64,000 bases of DNA from contig NZ_SIXI01000003.1 of NCBI RefSeq assembly GCF_004310865.1, positions 372,001 to 436,000 on the forward strand, read 5' to 3'. How positions within the stretch are numbered: the first letter of the stretch is position 1; every line of letters starts with the position of its first letter. The notes under the pieces were generated by a model. That model was not told the DNA's origin. It did not search any database and saw nothing but the letters and a program-made list of their open reading frames with translations. Below, one piece after another: positions 25,365 to 33,722 of the stretch. This DNA is from Aquabacterium lacunae (GTDB lineage Bacteria; Pseudomonadota; Gammaproteobacteria; Burkholderiales; Burkholderiaceae_C). The position numbers and the translations under genes were made by a program.

Positions 25365-27185
25365 ATGCCGCAATACAAAGCTCCCCTGCGTGACGTCAAG
25401 TTCCTGATGAACGAAGTGTTCGACTACGAAGGGCACTACAAGCAGCTGTCCAACGGTGGCGAAGCCACGCCCGACATGGTCGACGCCATCCTGGAAGGTT
25501 GCGCCACCTTCTGCGAAGAGATCCTCTCGCCCATCAACCACTCGGGCGACCTGGAAGGCTGCACCTTCAACGACGGCGTGGTCACCACCCCCAAGGGCTT
25601 CAAGGAAGCCTACGCCGAGTACGTGGCAGGCGGCTGGCAAGGCCTGTCGCACCCCACCGAGTACGGCGGCCAGGGTCTGCCCATGTCGCTGAACATGATG
25701 AAGTCGGAAATGATGGGCACGGCCAACTGGTCGTTCACCATGTACCCCGGCCTGTCGCTGGGTTGCATGAACACCATCATGCAGTACGGCGACGAGAAGC
25801 AGAAGAACACCTACCTGCCCAAGCTGGTCTCGGGCGAGTGGACCGGCACCATGTGCCTGACCGAACCCCAGTGCGGCACCGACCTGGGCCAGATCAAGAC
25901 GAAGGCCGACCCCGCAGGTGACGGCACCTACAAGCTCAACGGCACCAAGATCTTCATCTCGGCCGGCGAGCACGACATGTCGGAAAACATCATCCACATC
26001 GTGCTGGCCCGCCTGCCGGACGCCCCCAAGGGCACCCGCGGCATCTCGCTGTTCATCGTGCCAAAGTTCCTGGTGAACGCCGACACCAGCGTGGGCACCC
26101 GCAACACCGTGAAGGCCGGCTCGATCGAGCACAAGATGGGCATCCGCGCCTCGGCCACCTGCGTGATGAACTTCGACGACGCCGTGGGCTACCTGATCGG
26201 CGAGCCCAACAAGGGCCTGGAAGCGATGTTCACCTTCATGAACACCGCCCGCATCGGCACCGCCGTGCAAGGCATTGCCCACGCCGAACTGTCGTACCAG
26301 GGCGCCCTGCCCTACGCCTACGAGCGCCGCTCCATGCGCGCCCTGTCGGGCAAGAAGGACGCAGAGTTCACCGCCGACGCCCTGATCCACCACGGCGACG
26401 TGCGCCGCATGCTGCTGACCCAGAAGGCCGTGGCCGAAGGCGGCCGCTCCATGATCTACCACGCTGCCAAGCTGGCCGACAACATGGTCAACGGCATCCT
26501 GGAGAACAACCAGGCCAAGTACGAAGACTATGACAACCGCCTGGGCTTCTACACCCCGATCCTCAAGGGTTTCCTGACCGAAATGGGCCTGGAAGCTGCC
26601 AACCTGGGCATGCAGGTGTTCGGTGGCCACGGCTACATCAAGGAACACGGCATGGAGCAGATCGCCCGTGACGCCCGCATCTCGACCCTGTACGAAGGCA
26701 CCACCGGCATCCAGGCGCTCGACCTGCTGGGCCGCAAGACCCTGCTGCAGACCCGCGGCAAGTGCGTGTTCGAGTTCACCAGCGAAATGATCGACGAGGT
26801 CAAGGGCCACCTGCTGGACGGCGGCCCGATGGGCACCATGGCCCGCGCCCTGTTCAAGCGCGCCCTGCAGTGGAAGTGGTCGACCCTGCGCATCATGCTG
26901 CGTGCCAACAAGGACCGCGACGTGGTCTCGACCTCGTGCTACGACTTCATGATGTACGCCGGCTTCGTGATGATGGGCCACTTCTGGTTCAAGCAGGCCA
27001 AGGTCGCTTCGCAGAAGCTGGCTTCGGGTGGCAAGGAAACCAAGGAGTTCTACACCTCCAAGATCCAGACGGCCGAGTTCTACTTCGACCGCCTGCTGCC
27101 CCGTGCCGATGGCCACTACAAGGGCATGATGGCCACCAGCCAGTCGATCATGCAGATCAACAAGGATCACTTCGTCATGAACTGA
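25365..27185 (+). CDS. acyl-CoA dehydrogenase, second FadE paralogue
   Basis: 606 residues, a clear paralogue of the enzyme at 14734-16524: both begin MP-Y-PLRD and share SGEWTGTMCLTEP-CGTDLG, KIFISAGEHDMSENI and the late LYEGTTGIQALDLLGRK segment. It oxidises acyl-CoA to trans-2-enoyl-CoA with electrons going to ETF; a different chain-length or branched-chain preference from the first copy is likely but not visible. The ATG at 25365 follows GAGGTG. Upstream lie a promoter and a paired palindromic operator; 54 bp downstream is a TetR gene in the same direction, so the two are probably one transcript. Confidence 0.93.
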   Translation: MPQYKAPLRDVKFLMNEVFDYEGHYKQLSNGGEATPDMVDAILEGCATFCEEILSPINHSGDLEGCTFNDGVVTTPKGFKEAYAEYVAGGWQGLSHPTEYGGQGLPMSLNMMKSEMMGTANWSFTMYPGLSLGCMNTIMQYGDEKQKNTYLPKLVSGEWTGTMCLTEPQCGTDLGQIKTKADPAGDGTYKLNGTKIFISAGEHDMSENIIHIVLARLPDAPKGTRGISLFIVPKFLVNADTSVGTRNTVKAGSIEHKMGIRASATCVMNFDDAVGYLIGEPNKGLEAMFTFMNTARIGTAVQGIAHAELSYQGALPYAYERRSMRALSGKKDAEFTADALIHHGDVRRMLLTQKAVAEGGRSMIYHAAKLADNMVNGILENNQAKYEDYDNRLGFYTPILKGFLTEMGLEAANLGMQVFGGHGYIKEHGMEQIARDARISTLYEGTTGIQALDLLGRKTLLQTRGKCVFEFTSEMIDEVKGHLLDGGPMGTMARALFKRALQWKWSTLRIMLRANKDRDVVSTSCYDFMMYAGFVMMGHFWFKQAKVASQKLASGGKETKEFYTSKIQTAEFYFDRLLPRADGHYKGMMATSQSIMQINKDHFVMN

Positions 27186-27239
27186 TCCGGCAGAATCGGG
27201 GGGCGCCCGCCCCTCGACCTGTCTGACTGCACACACAGC

Positions 27240-27923
27240 ATGAGCCGCCCCACCCCCCCTTCTGAAACAGGCGGCTCCGCTCGGCGTTACGGCGGCGTTT
27301 CTGCCGCTGAACGCCAGGCGCAGCGCCGTGAACGACTGATCGAAGCCGGCCTGGACGTGTTCGGGCGCATGGGGTACACCGAGACCACCATGCGCATGAT
27401 CTGCTCGCAGGCGCGCCTGACCGACCGCTATTTTTACGAGCAGTTCACCGACTGCGACGAGGTGTACAAGGTGGTGCACCAGCGCTTGTCGGCGGAGGTG
27501 GTCAAGCAGATCGCGATCGCAGCCGCTGGCGTGTCCTCTGACGACCCCATCGCGATGGTGAAGTCAGGATTGAAGGCGTTTTACACCTACATCCAGGAAG
27601 ATCCGCGCCGTGCGCAGATCCTGCTGATCGATGCCGTCACCACCGGCCTGGCCAACCCCCTGAACGTGAACGCCTGGATCAGCCGCTACGTCGAGGTCAT
27701 TCGCCATCGGTTCAAGACCCGGTACCCGCAGCTTGATTTCAACCCCGATGTGGAGCTGATTCTGGGCGGGTTTGTGGGGCAGGTCATCCACACCGGCTCG
27801 GTGTGGTACCAGCGCAAGTTCGACACCCCCGTGGACGGATTGGTTGATCACACCGCCTATGCCTGGATCGGCCTGCACCAATGGTTGTCGAGTCGAAACA
27901 CGGCCGAAGCGAAAACCCCCTGA
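27240..27923 (+). CDS. TetR family transcriptional regulator
   Basis: 227 residues. N-terminal helix-turn-helix: RQAQRRERLIEAGLDVFGRMGYTETTMRMICSQARLTDRYFYEQF. The Arg-Tyr-Gly-Gly lead-in (ARRYGGVSAAERQAQRR) and RYFYE motif are shared with the regulator at 30511-31257, so the two are paralogues. The ligand domain has IQEDPRRAQILLIDAVTTG and a Trp-rich end. It follows fadE2 by 54 bp without an evident promoter and is closed by a terminator. It could bind the palindromes at 25248-25281, but the TetR at 16600 is an equally good candidate for them. Confidence 0.88.
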   Translation: MSRPTPPSETGGSARRYGGVSAAERQAQRRERLIEAGLDVFGRMGYTETTMRMICSQARLTDRYFYEQFTDCDEVYKVVHQRLSAEVVKQIAIAAAGVSSDDPIAMVKSGLKAFYTYIQEDPRRAQILLIDAVTTGLANPLNVNAWISRYVEVIRHRFKTRYPQLDFNPDVELILGGFVGQVIHTGSVWYQRKFDTPVDGLVDHTAYAWIGLHQWLSSRNTAEAKTP

Positions 27924-27945
27924 TTCAGGGTGGCCAACTCCTTGC

Positions 27946-27969
27946 AAATCCCGCTGCGGCGGGATTTTT
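27946..27969 (+). terminator. Rho-independent terminator of fadE2-tetR
   Basis: Stem AAATCCCGC / GCGGGATTT, loop TGCG, followed by further T residues. It starts 23 bases after the tetR stop. Confidence 0.9.
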
Positions 27970-28067
27970 CATGCTCGCATGAAAATCACGTGCTGGCCAC
28001 AATGAGATTCAAAACTCCCATTTGCATGAATGGTCGGCCCACGCAAATGAAATCGACAAGCCAAAGA

Positions 28068-28094
28068 AAAACCCGCCCATCAAGGGCGGGTTTT
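28068..28094 (-). terminator. Rho-independent terminator of the small-peptide gene
   Basis: Stem AAAACCCGCCC / GGGCGGGTTTT with loop ATCAA. On the minus strand it is followed by a T-rich tail and lies about 20 bases after the stop of the 61-residue gene; it can work in both directions. Confidence 0.88.
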
Positions 28095-28114
28095 CAATGA
28101 GGCGCCTGAAAGTA

Positions 28115-28300
28115 TCAGGGAGCCTTGGGGAAGCCCAGCAGCGGAGCGAACACGTTGTACAGCGGACGGCCGTACAGCTTCCACTCTTGCTTGTGGATGT
28201 TGTCGATCAGGGCGATGCCGGTGCGGTTGAACAGGCCCAGTTCGGGGTCCAGGGCGGCGCCAGCGACTTGCTTGATTTGGTCTTGGTTCAGGGTTTGCAT
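28115..28300 (-). CDS. small peptide precursor with double-glycine-type leader (bacteriocin-like)
   Basis: 61 residues. The N terminus MQTLNQDQIKQVAGA follows the double-glycine leader pattern (Leu, then acidic/polar, Ile, Val, ending Gly-Ala or Gly-Gly) that guides small peptides to peptidase-containing ABC exporters. Cleavage after Gly-Ala would release a 46-residue peptide starting ALDPELGLFNRTG, with no Cys and a net charge near neutral or slightly positive. GGAG lies 7-8 bases before the ATG and a strong terminator follows, so the gene is a stand-alone unit. The local DNA is more AT-rich than its surroundings. No exporter or immunity gene is adjacent. A quorum peptide, a bacteriocin-like effector or a non-exported small protein are all possible. 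Confidence 0.65.
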   Translation of the reverse strand: MQTLNQDQIKQVAGAALDPELGLFNRTGIALIDNIHKQEWKLYGRPLYNVFAPLLGFPKAP

Positions 28301-28486
28301 TTTGGTAACTCCAGTCAGTGGGTTCTGTAGCGGACTGTCATCCTCCACAGAAACTACTGTAATGCGCCGGCATCATTCAACCCAGAGGAATTTCCTGCGT
28401 GAATTCCACAAATCTGACGAATCAAAACATCTAATCTAACACCACCCTCAACCATATCAGACAGGCGCATTTGAAAACCCTGGGAA

Positions 28487-29473
28487 TCAGACAGTCCAGC
28501 GCTGTTTCATGAATTGCGCCATCCGCTCCAGGGCCTGATCAGACGATTTCAGCAAACCCGCATGGGCATGGAACACGTGCCAGCGCTGCAGGTACACCTC
28601 GCATTCGCAATGGCGCCCCAGGCGGGCGGCGGCCTCGGCCAGCCACACCGAGTTGTCGTACAGCACTTCGTCGTCACCCACCTGCACCAGCGCCGGGGGC
28701 ATCGTGCTCAGATCGAACCCCATGGGGTTGGCCAGCGGGTTTTTCGGGTCGGCCTTCAGGGCCTTTTCGACGTCTTCGGCCCAGGCCAGTCGGATCATGG
28801 GGTCGCGCGGGATGCGGGCTTGGGCCGTGGAGTTGGGCAGCTCGTGCAGGCTGAAGGCTGGCGAGATCATCACCAGCGACGAGGGTGCAGGCAGGCCGGC
28901 CATCTCGATGGCCTTCCAGGTGACCAGGGCCAGATGCCCCCCGGCCGAGTCACCCGCGATCGAGATGCGGTCGGCGGAGTAGCCATCGGCCAGCAGCTGA
29001 CGGTACGAGGCCACGCAGTCGTCGATCTGGGCTGGGAACACATGCTCGGGCGCCAGACGATAGTCAGGGGCCAGCACCTCGGCGCCGGTCAGCACCGCCA
29101 GGCGACGGGTGATGGTGCGGTGGGTCTTGGGGCTGCCCGCCACGAAGGCGCCGCCGTGGATGTACAGGATGGCGTGCTTGGGCTTGGGGCCCGCCTTGGG
29201 GCGCACACGCTCGACGGCGAAGGGGCCGATGTGCCCCGCCTCGACCACGGCGCGCTTGTCTTGCGGCATCAGGGCCGAGCCATTGGCCAGGGCTGCGCGC
29301 TGCACGGCAAAGGGCCAGGGCGGGCCCAGGAAGGGTTTGAGGGTGACCTTCAGGGCCACGCGCAGGGCCGCGGCCATGAGCGATTCCATGGCCCCCGTGG
29401 GGGGCTGGTAATGGCGAATGACCGGGGCCTGGGCCGAGGCGGCCGGTTGGCTGGGGCTGTGAAGGGCAGACAT
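28487..29473 (-). CDS. alpha/beta hydrolase, hormone-sensitive lipase family
   Basis: 328 residues. HSL-family motifs are present: oxyanion motif HGGAF (106-110) and nucleophile elbow GDSAGG with Ser176, plus a late Asp (GDDEVLYD) and His (HVFHAHAG). The enzyme hydrolyses carboxylesters of short to medium acyl chains or similar substrates. The ATG at 29473 has AGGAGT upstream; an earlier in-frame start is unsupported. It lies 37 bp downstream of the SDR gene and is probably cotranscribed with it, as in many Burkholderiales lipid-catabolism loci. Intact catalytic residues contrast with the degenerate relative at 41171-42010. Confidence 0.88.
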   Translation of the reverse strand: MSALHSPSQPAASAQAPVIRHYQPPTGAMESLMAAALRVALKVTLKPFLGPPWPFAVQRAALANGSALMPQDKRAVVEAGHIGPFAVERVRPKAGPKPKHAILYIHGGAFVAGSPKTHRTITRRLAVLTGAEVLAPDYRLAPEHVFPAQIDDCVASYRQLLADGYSADRISIAGDSAGGHLALVTWKAIEMAGLPAPSSLVMISPAFSLHELPNSTAQARIPRDPMIRLAWAEDVEKALKADPKNPLANPMGFDLSTMPPALVQVGDDEVLYDNSVWLAEAAARLGRHCECEVYLQRWHVFHAHAGLLKSSDQALERMAQFMKQRWTV

Positions 29474-29510
29474 GGGCAACTCCTGAAGACAAGACCGGTG
29501 CGAACGGGCA

Positions 29511-30350
29511 TCAGCCCAGCATGTCGCGCTTGGCAAACGCCGTGACGATGGGCTGGTACCACGAGCCCAGGAAGCGCACCAGCTTGTCGAGGAACTTGGC
29601 GTCGAGGCCCACCAGCACGCGGCGCTTGTTGCCTTCCACGGCGGCCAGGATCTGCAGGGCCGCGCTTTCGGCCGACGTGAAATTCAGCAGCTTGTCGAAC
29701 TTGGCGCGGGCGGCTTCGGCGTTGCCGGTGGCCTTCTCGATGGACTCGTCCATCTTGGCGGCACGGGCGATGTTGGTGCGGATGCCACCCGGGTGCACGC
29801 AGGTGGCGCTCACGCCGCATTTGGCCATGTCCAGCTCCTGACGCAGCGCTTCGGTGAAGCCGCGCACGGCGAATTTCGAGGCGTTGTAGGTGCCCTGGGT
29901 GGGCACCGACAGCAGGCCGAACAGGCTGGAGGTGTTGACGATGTGGCCTTCGCCGGCCTTCTTGAGGTGCGGCAGGAAGGCCTGGGTGCCCCAGACCACG
30001 CCCCAGAAGTTGATGCCCATGATCCACTCGAAATCTTCGGGCTTGACGGTCTCGATGAAAGCGCCCAGGGCCACACCGGCGTTGTTGAACACCAGGTTGA
30101 CCTTGCCGTGGTCGCGCACGACCTCGTCGGCCCAGGCGTTCATGGCTTCGCGGCTGGCCACGTTGACCTTGGCTGTGGTCACTTTCACACCCAGCTTGGA
30201 GGCCATCTGGGCGGTCTCGGCCAGACCCTTCTCGTTGACGTCGCTGAGCGCCAGGTGGCAGCCACGGCGAGCCAGTTCCAGTGCCAGGGTGCGGCCCATG
30301 CCGGAAGCAGCGCCAGTGATGGCGGCCACTTTGTTCTTGAAGTCCTTCAT
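29511..30350 (-). CDS. short-chain dehydrogenase/reductase (SDR)
   Basis: 279 residues of the classical SDR fold: cofactor motif TGAASGMG (12-19), NNAG (89-92), catalytic Ser near 141-142 and YNASK with Tyr155 and Lys159. The Asp in ALSDVNEKG after strand two suggests NAD(H) rather than NADP(H). It oxidises or reduces an alcohol/ketone whose identity is unknown; the adjacent lipase suggests a lipid- or terpenoid-derived substrate. It is the first gene of an SDR-lipase pair and is divergent from a TetR gene, with 160 bp of shared control region. Confidence 0.88.
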   Translation of the reverse strand: MKDFKNKVAAITGAASGMGRTLALELARRGCHLALSDVNEKGLAETAQMASKLGVKVTTAKVNVASREAMNAWADEVVRDHGKVNLVFNNAGVALGAFIETVKPEDFEWIMGINFWGVVWGTQAFLPHLKKAGEGHIVNTSSLFGLLSVPTQGTYNASKFAVRGFTEALRQELDMAKCGVSATCVHPGGIRTNIARAAKMDESIEKATGNAEAARAKFDKLLNFTSAESAALQILAAVEGNKRRVLVGLDAKFLDKLVRFLGSWYQPIVTAFAKRDMLG

Positions 30351-30487
30351 GTGGGGGTGCTCGTCAGGAGTGGATCAGAAGAGGCAGACAAGAGGCAGAC
30401 GCCCGGAACGGGGGCCATGCGGGCAAGCGCAAATGGCCGGGCTGCGACTACCATAGCGGGGCGTGCCACTTGAATTGTGACAACATC

Positions 30488-30501
30488 CAGTTTCAAAACT
30501 G
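30488..30501. promoter_or_regulatory. candidate operator between SDR-lipase and tetR
   Basis: Perfect palindromic arms CAGTTT-CA-AAACTG, ending nine bases before the tetR ATG and within the shared divergent control region. Likely site for the adjacent TetR; this is inference. Confidence 0.5.
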
Positions 30502-30510
30502 TATTTGACA

Positions 30511-31257
30511 ATGGATCTTTCCAAAAACAGGGTTAACCCCAGTAATGCACCTGAATCAGGGGAATCTGCCACGGGCGGAGGACGGCGTTATGGCGGGATC
30601 GACAAGGACGAGCGACAGCGTCAGCGCCGCCTGCGTCTGGTCGAAGCTGGACTGGCTGTTTTCGGAGAGGTGGGCTTCCATGGCGCCACCGTGCGCCTGG
30701 TGTGCAAGCGGGCCGAACTGACCTCGCGCTACTTCTATGAGTCGTTCGACAGCATGGAGGCGCTGTTCGAAGCGGTGTACGTGTCGGTGAGCACCGAGCT
30801 CATGCGGCGCACGATGGCCTCGCTGGCCGTGACGCCGCTCAAGCCCGACCTGCTGGCCGAGGCGTCGCTGCGCACCTTCCTGGAATACATCCGCGAAGAC
30901 ACGCACCGCGCGCGCGTGGCCCTCATCGAAGCGCTCACGGTGGGCGCCGGCATGCACCGCATCAGTCAGGAATCGAACAAGGATTTCGCCCGGCTGATCG
31001 CCAGCTTCATCGGCATGCTCTATCCCACGCTGGAAGAGGAAACGCGCCTGAACCCGGTCTACATCGCCAACGGGCTGGTGGGCTCGAACATCCGCATCGC
31101 CACGCTCTGGGTGGAAGACAAATGCAGCCTGCCGCTCGACGACGTGCTCCGCAACATGTTCGCGTTCTACCAGGCCGCCATCACCTACGCCGACGTGCAG
31201 CTCAAGGCAGCCCGGGAAGAGCGCGCCAAGGCCTCGGGCAAGGCGCCCAAGGCCTGA
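30511..31257 (+). CDS. TetR family transcriptional regulator of the SDR-lipase pair
   Basis: 248 residues. N-terminal helix-turn-helix: RQRQRRLRLVEAGLAVFGEVGFHGATVRLVCKRAELTSRYFYESF. The RRYGGIDKDERQRQRR lead-in and RYFYE motif make it a paralogue of the regulator at 27240. A long disordered N-terminal tail precedes the DNA-binding domain and a basic Lys/Ala tail ends the protein. The ATG at 30511 has no obvious Shine-Dalgarno sequence. It is divergent from the SDR-lipase genes, the classic layout for a local repressor. It ends seven bases from the convergent metallo-hydrolase gene. Confidence 0.87.
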   Translation: MDLSKNRVNPSNAPESGESATGGGRRYGGIDKDERQRQRRLRLVEAGLAVFGEVGFHGATVRLVCKRAELTSRYFYESFDSMEALFEAVYVSVSTELMRRTMASLAVTPLKPDLLAEASLRTFLEYIREDTHRARVALIEALTVGAGMHRISQESNKDFARLIASFIGMLYPTLEEETRLNPVYIANGLVGSNIRIATLWVEDKCSLPLDDVLRNMFAFYQAAITYADVQLKAAREERAKASGKAPKA

Positions 31258-31263
31258 CGCGGC

Positions 31264-32250
31264 TCAGCGGTCGCTGCGCAGCGGGCCGTATTCGATGGGC
31301 ACCCAGCGGAAGGCCTTGCCATCTTTGCCCACATGGCCGATGCCCGGGAACGGCAGGTGCGCACCCGACACCCAGTAGCCCTGCTTGGCGGCTTCCTTGA
31401 ACATGGCCTTGCGGGTGCGGATGGCCTGCGTGCTGTCCACGTCGAACTCGATGGCCACTTCAGGTTTGACGAACTGGGTGGCGTGGCTGTGCACGATGTC
31501 ACCCCACATCATCAGGCGCTTGTCGCCACTGCCCAGCAGGTAGCTGGTGTGGCCAGGCGTGTGCCCGGGCGTGGCCACAGCCTGGATGCCTTTGGCCACT
31601 TCGTCACCGGCCTTGAAGGTCTTGAGCTTGCCGGCGGCCTGGTAAGGGGCCACGGCCTTCTGGGCCATCTCGAAGAAGGGCTTCATGCCCTCGGGCTTGC
31701 TGGCCATCACCTCTTTGCTGAGCCAGAAGTCGGCCTCGGCCTGGCTGACATGCACGGTGGCATTGGAGAACACGGGCTTGCCATCGGCGGTGCTCAGGCC
31801 GCACACGTGGTCGGCATGCAGGTGGGTCAGCAGCACGGCATCGACCTGTTCAGGCTGGTGCCCCGCAGCCTTGAGGTTGGCCACCACATTGCCCAGGGTC
31901 GGGCCGAAGCAGCCGGCCGCCCCCGTGTCCACGAGGATGAGTTGCTCCCCGGTGTTGACCAGGTAAGCGTTCACGGCGGTCTGCACGCCCTTGCTTGACT
32001 CCAGGAACATGCGGGCCAGCAGCTTCTGCACTTCACGGCTGCTGGCGCCCTTGAGCAGCTTGGGCGCCAGGTCCACGTAGCCGTCGTACAGCGCGGTCAC
32101 TTCCAGGGTGCCCAGGGCCATGCGGTAGTAGCCGGGCACCTGCACCTTCTGCTGCGGGGCGGCGGCATGGGCCACGGGCGCGGTCAGGGCAGACAGCGAG
32201 GCCAGGGCCATCAGGCCAGCCAGCACAGCGGGGCGAAAGGTCGAAATCAT
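31264..32250 (-). CDS. secreted MBL-fold metallo-hydrolase
   Basis: 328 residues with a signal peptide (cleavage near VAHA-AA). The metallo-beta-lactamase motif HLHADH, the later Gly-His in PGHTPGH and Gly-Asp in WGDIVH and the terminal GAHLPFPG supply the metal ligands of a binuclear site. The closest look is to the periplasmic quorum-quenching or beta-lactamase-like hydrolases annotated as MBL-fold hydrolases in Burkholderiales. The start at 32250 is chosen for the signal peptide; the much longer open frame upstream is antisense to the membrane-protein gene. It is divergent from that gene with 213 bp between, which hold a palindrome. Substrate unknown. Confidence 0.85.
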   Translation of the reverse strand: MISTFRPAVLAGLMALASLSALTAPVAHAAAPQQKVQVPGYYRMALGTLEVTALYDGYVDLAPKLLKGASSREVQKLLARMFLESSKGVQTAVNAYLVNTGEQLILVDTGAAGCFGPTLGNVVANLKAAGHQPEQVDAVLLTHLHADHVCGLSTADGKPVFSNATVHVSQAEADFWLSKEVMASKPEGMKPFFEMAQKAVAPYQAAGKLKTFKAGDEVAKGIQAVATPGHTPGHTSYLLGSGDKRLMMWGDIVHSHATQFVKPEVAIEFDVDSTQAIRTRKAMFKEAAKQGYWVSGAHLPFPGIGHVGKDGKAFRWVPIEYGPLRSDR

Positions 32251-32318
32251 CAGCGGGCTCCATCCTGTGAATGAGGGTTCTCGATTGTGCGCAAGGCGTT
32301 TTCCCCCTGCACAGACCC

Positions 32319-32342
32319 ATGACTTTCGCATGCGCATGTCAT
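32319..32342. promoter_or_regulatory. 24-bp nested palindrome between divergent genes
   Basis: ATGAC and GTCAT arms surround a central CGCATGCG on the same axis of symmetry; 10 of 12 base pairs match. It sits midway between the starts of the MBL-fold gene and the membrane-protein gene and could control both. Confidence 0.5.
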
Positions 32343-32463
32343 CCCGCGACAGGTGCACGCGAAAACCCTCTGCAGCCTGCGCAGGAATGCCCATAAGGTC
32401 ACACGCCAAATCGACAGGGGGACGACAAGACAACGACAAACACTGCACGAAACGAGAGACCGC

Positions 32464-33717
32464 ATGAAGCTGACGCACTGGATCCATCTGCCCCTGGGGT
32501 TGCTGCTGGCCCTGGGCCTGGCCCCGGACGAGGCGCAGGCCCACGTGAAGTGGTTCTCGAAGATCGTGGACTGCATGTCGGCCCCGCTCGACCCCTGGCC
32601 CGTGCTGCTCAAGCCCCTGTTTCTGGCGCTGTGGCTGCTGACCACGGTCGTGCTGGGCTGGGTGTTCTACGCCGAGCGCCTGCTGCTGCCACTGTTCCGC
32701 CGCATGCACGTGTGGATGGCGCCCCGCAAGCCGGCCGGGCAGCGCCACATGGCCACCCTGCTGCGGCTGGGCGTGGCCGTTTACTTCGCCTCGCTGATGT
32801 CGGGGCTGGGGCCTCGCCACGCCATGCTCACGCCGGAGCTGATTCTGGCCACCCCCTGGATCCCGGCCTGCCAGAGCCTGATCATGGTCAGCGTGCTGTG
32901 GCGGCGCACCTCGCCGCTGGCGGCTCTGGGCATCCTGGCGCTGTACGCGGTGGGCATGACGCAGGCCGGCTGGTTCCACATGCTTGACTACCTGTACTTC
33001 GTGGGTGTGGCCATCTTCCTGCTGATCGATGCGCTGGTGCCGGGCCGCCATCGGCACATGGCCTACACCGCCCTGCGCGTGGCTGCCAGCTTCAGCCTGG
33101 TGTGGGTGAGCGTGGAAAAATGGCTGTACCCGGCCTGGACCTACGACCTGCTGCAAGGAGATCTGCAGGCCTTGCGCTTCGGGCTGCCGCCCGATCTGGT
33201 CGTGATGGCAGGCGGCTTTGTCGAATTCACCCTGGCCTTCCTGCTGCTGTTCGGGCGGGTGTCGGCCCAGGCCGCGGCCGCGGTGTTTTTGTTGCTGATG
33301 GCAGCCGCCATCCCGGTGGCCGGCACCATCGACGCCATTGGTCATGCCCCACTGCTGATCGTGCTGCTGATGTTCTGCCTCAGCCAGAACCGCCTGGGCT
33401 ACCGCGGGCACCGAGCCCGTCACGGGCATGACCTGCGCCACGTGCTGACCTTCGTGATCGCGGTGCCCGGGGTGATGGGCCTGTACAAGCTGGCCCATCA
33501 GCTGGCCTACCCGGCCACACCCGCAGTGCCCGAAGGCTCCTGGCTGGTGGCCTGTCTCTGTGCCAGCCTGTTGCTGGTGCACCTGTTGCGCACCGCGCCC
33601 GACTGGTGGCCTTCGCGCCTGCGCACGCTGCGCTTGCGGTCGCGCCTGTCGGGCCGCGATGGCGGCCGTGTCGGCAGTGGCAGCCCCACCCTGAGCGACG
33701 AGGTGCGGCAAGCCTGA
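32464..33717 (+). CDS. multi-pass membrane protein, DoxX/DoxD-like
   Basis: 417 residues with a signal-like start (MKLTHWIHLPLGLLLALGLA), then AHVKWF and eight or so hydrophobic helices. The HVKWF motif after the first helix and the pattern of later helices (EKWLYPAWTY, GGFVEFTLAFLLLFGRVSA) match a conserved betaproteobacterial membrane-protein group related to DoxX/DoxD, some members of which take part in thiosulfate or quinone redox. No catalytic residue can be named, so function is unknown. The ATG at 32464 follows a GAGA stretch. It is convergent with sdaA, six bases apart. Confidence 0.7.
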   Translation: MKLTHWIHLPLGLLLALGLAPDEAQAHVKWFSKIVDCMSAPLDPWPVLLKPLFLALWLLTTVVLGWVFYAERLLLPLFRRMHVWMAPRKPAGQRHMATLLRLGVAVYFASLMSGLGPRHAMLTPELILATPWIPACQSLIMVSVLWRRTSPLAALGILALYAVGMTQAGWFHMLDYLYFVGVAIFLLIDALVPGRHRHMAYTALRVAASFSLVWVSVEKWLYPAWTYDLLQGDLQALRFGLPPDLVVMAGGFVEFTLAFLLLFGRVSAQAAAAVFLLLMAAAIPVAGTIDAIGHAPLLIVLLMFCLSQNRLGYRGHRARHGHDLRHVLTFVIAVPGVMGLYKLAHQLAYPATPAVPEGSWLVACLCASLLLVHLLRTAPDWWPSRLRTLRLRSRLSGRDGGRVGSGSPTLSDEVRQA

Positions 33718-33722
33718 GGGGC

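Noticed and set aside
33507..33689. Small minus-strand frame at the end of the membrane-protein gene
   Set aside because: Lies wholly inside a well-supported coding sequence and has no start signal.
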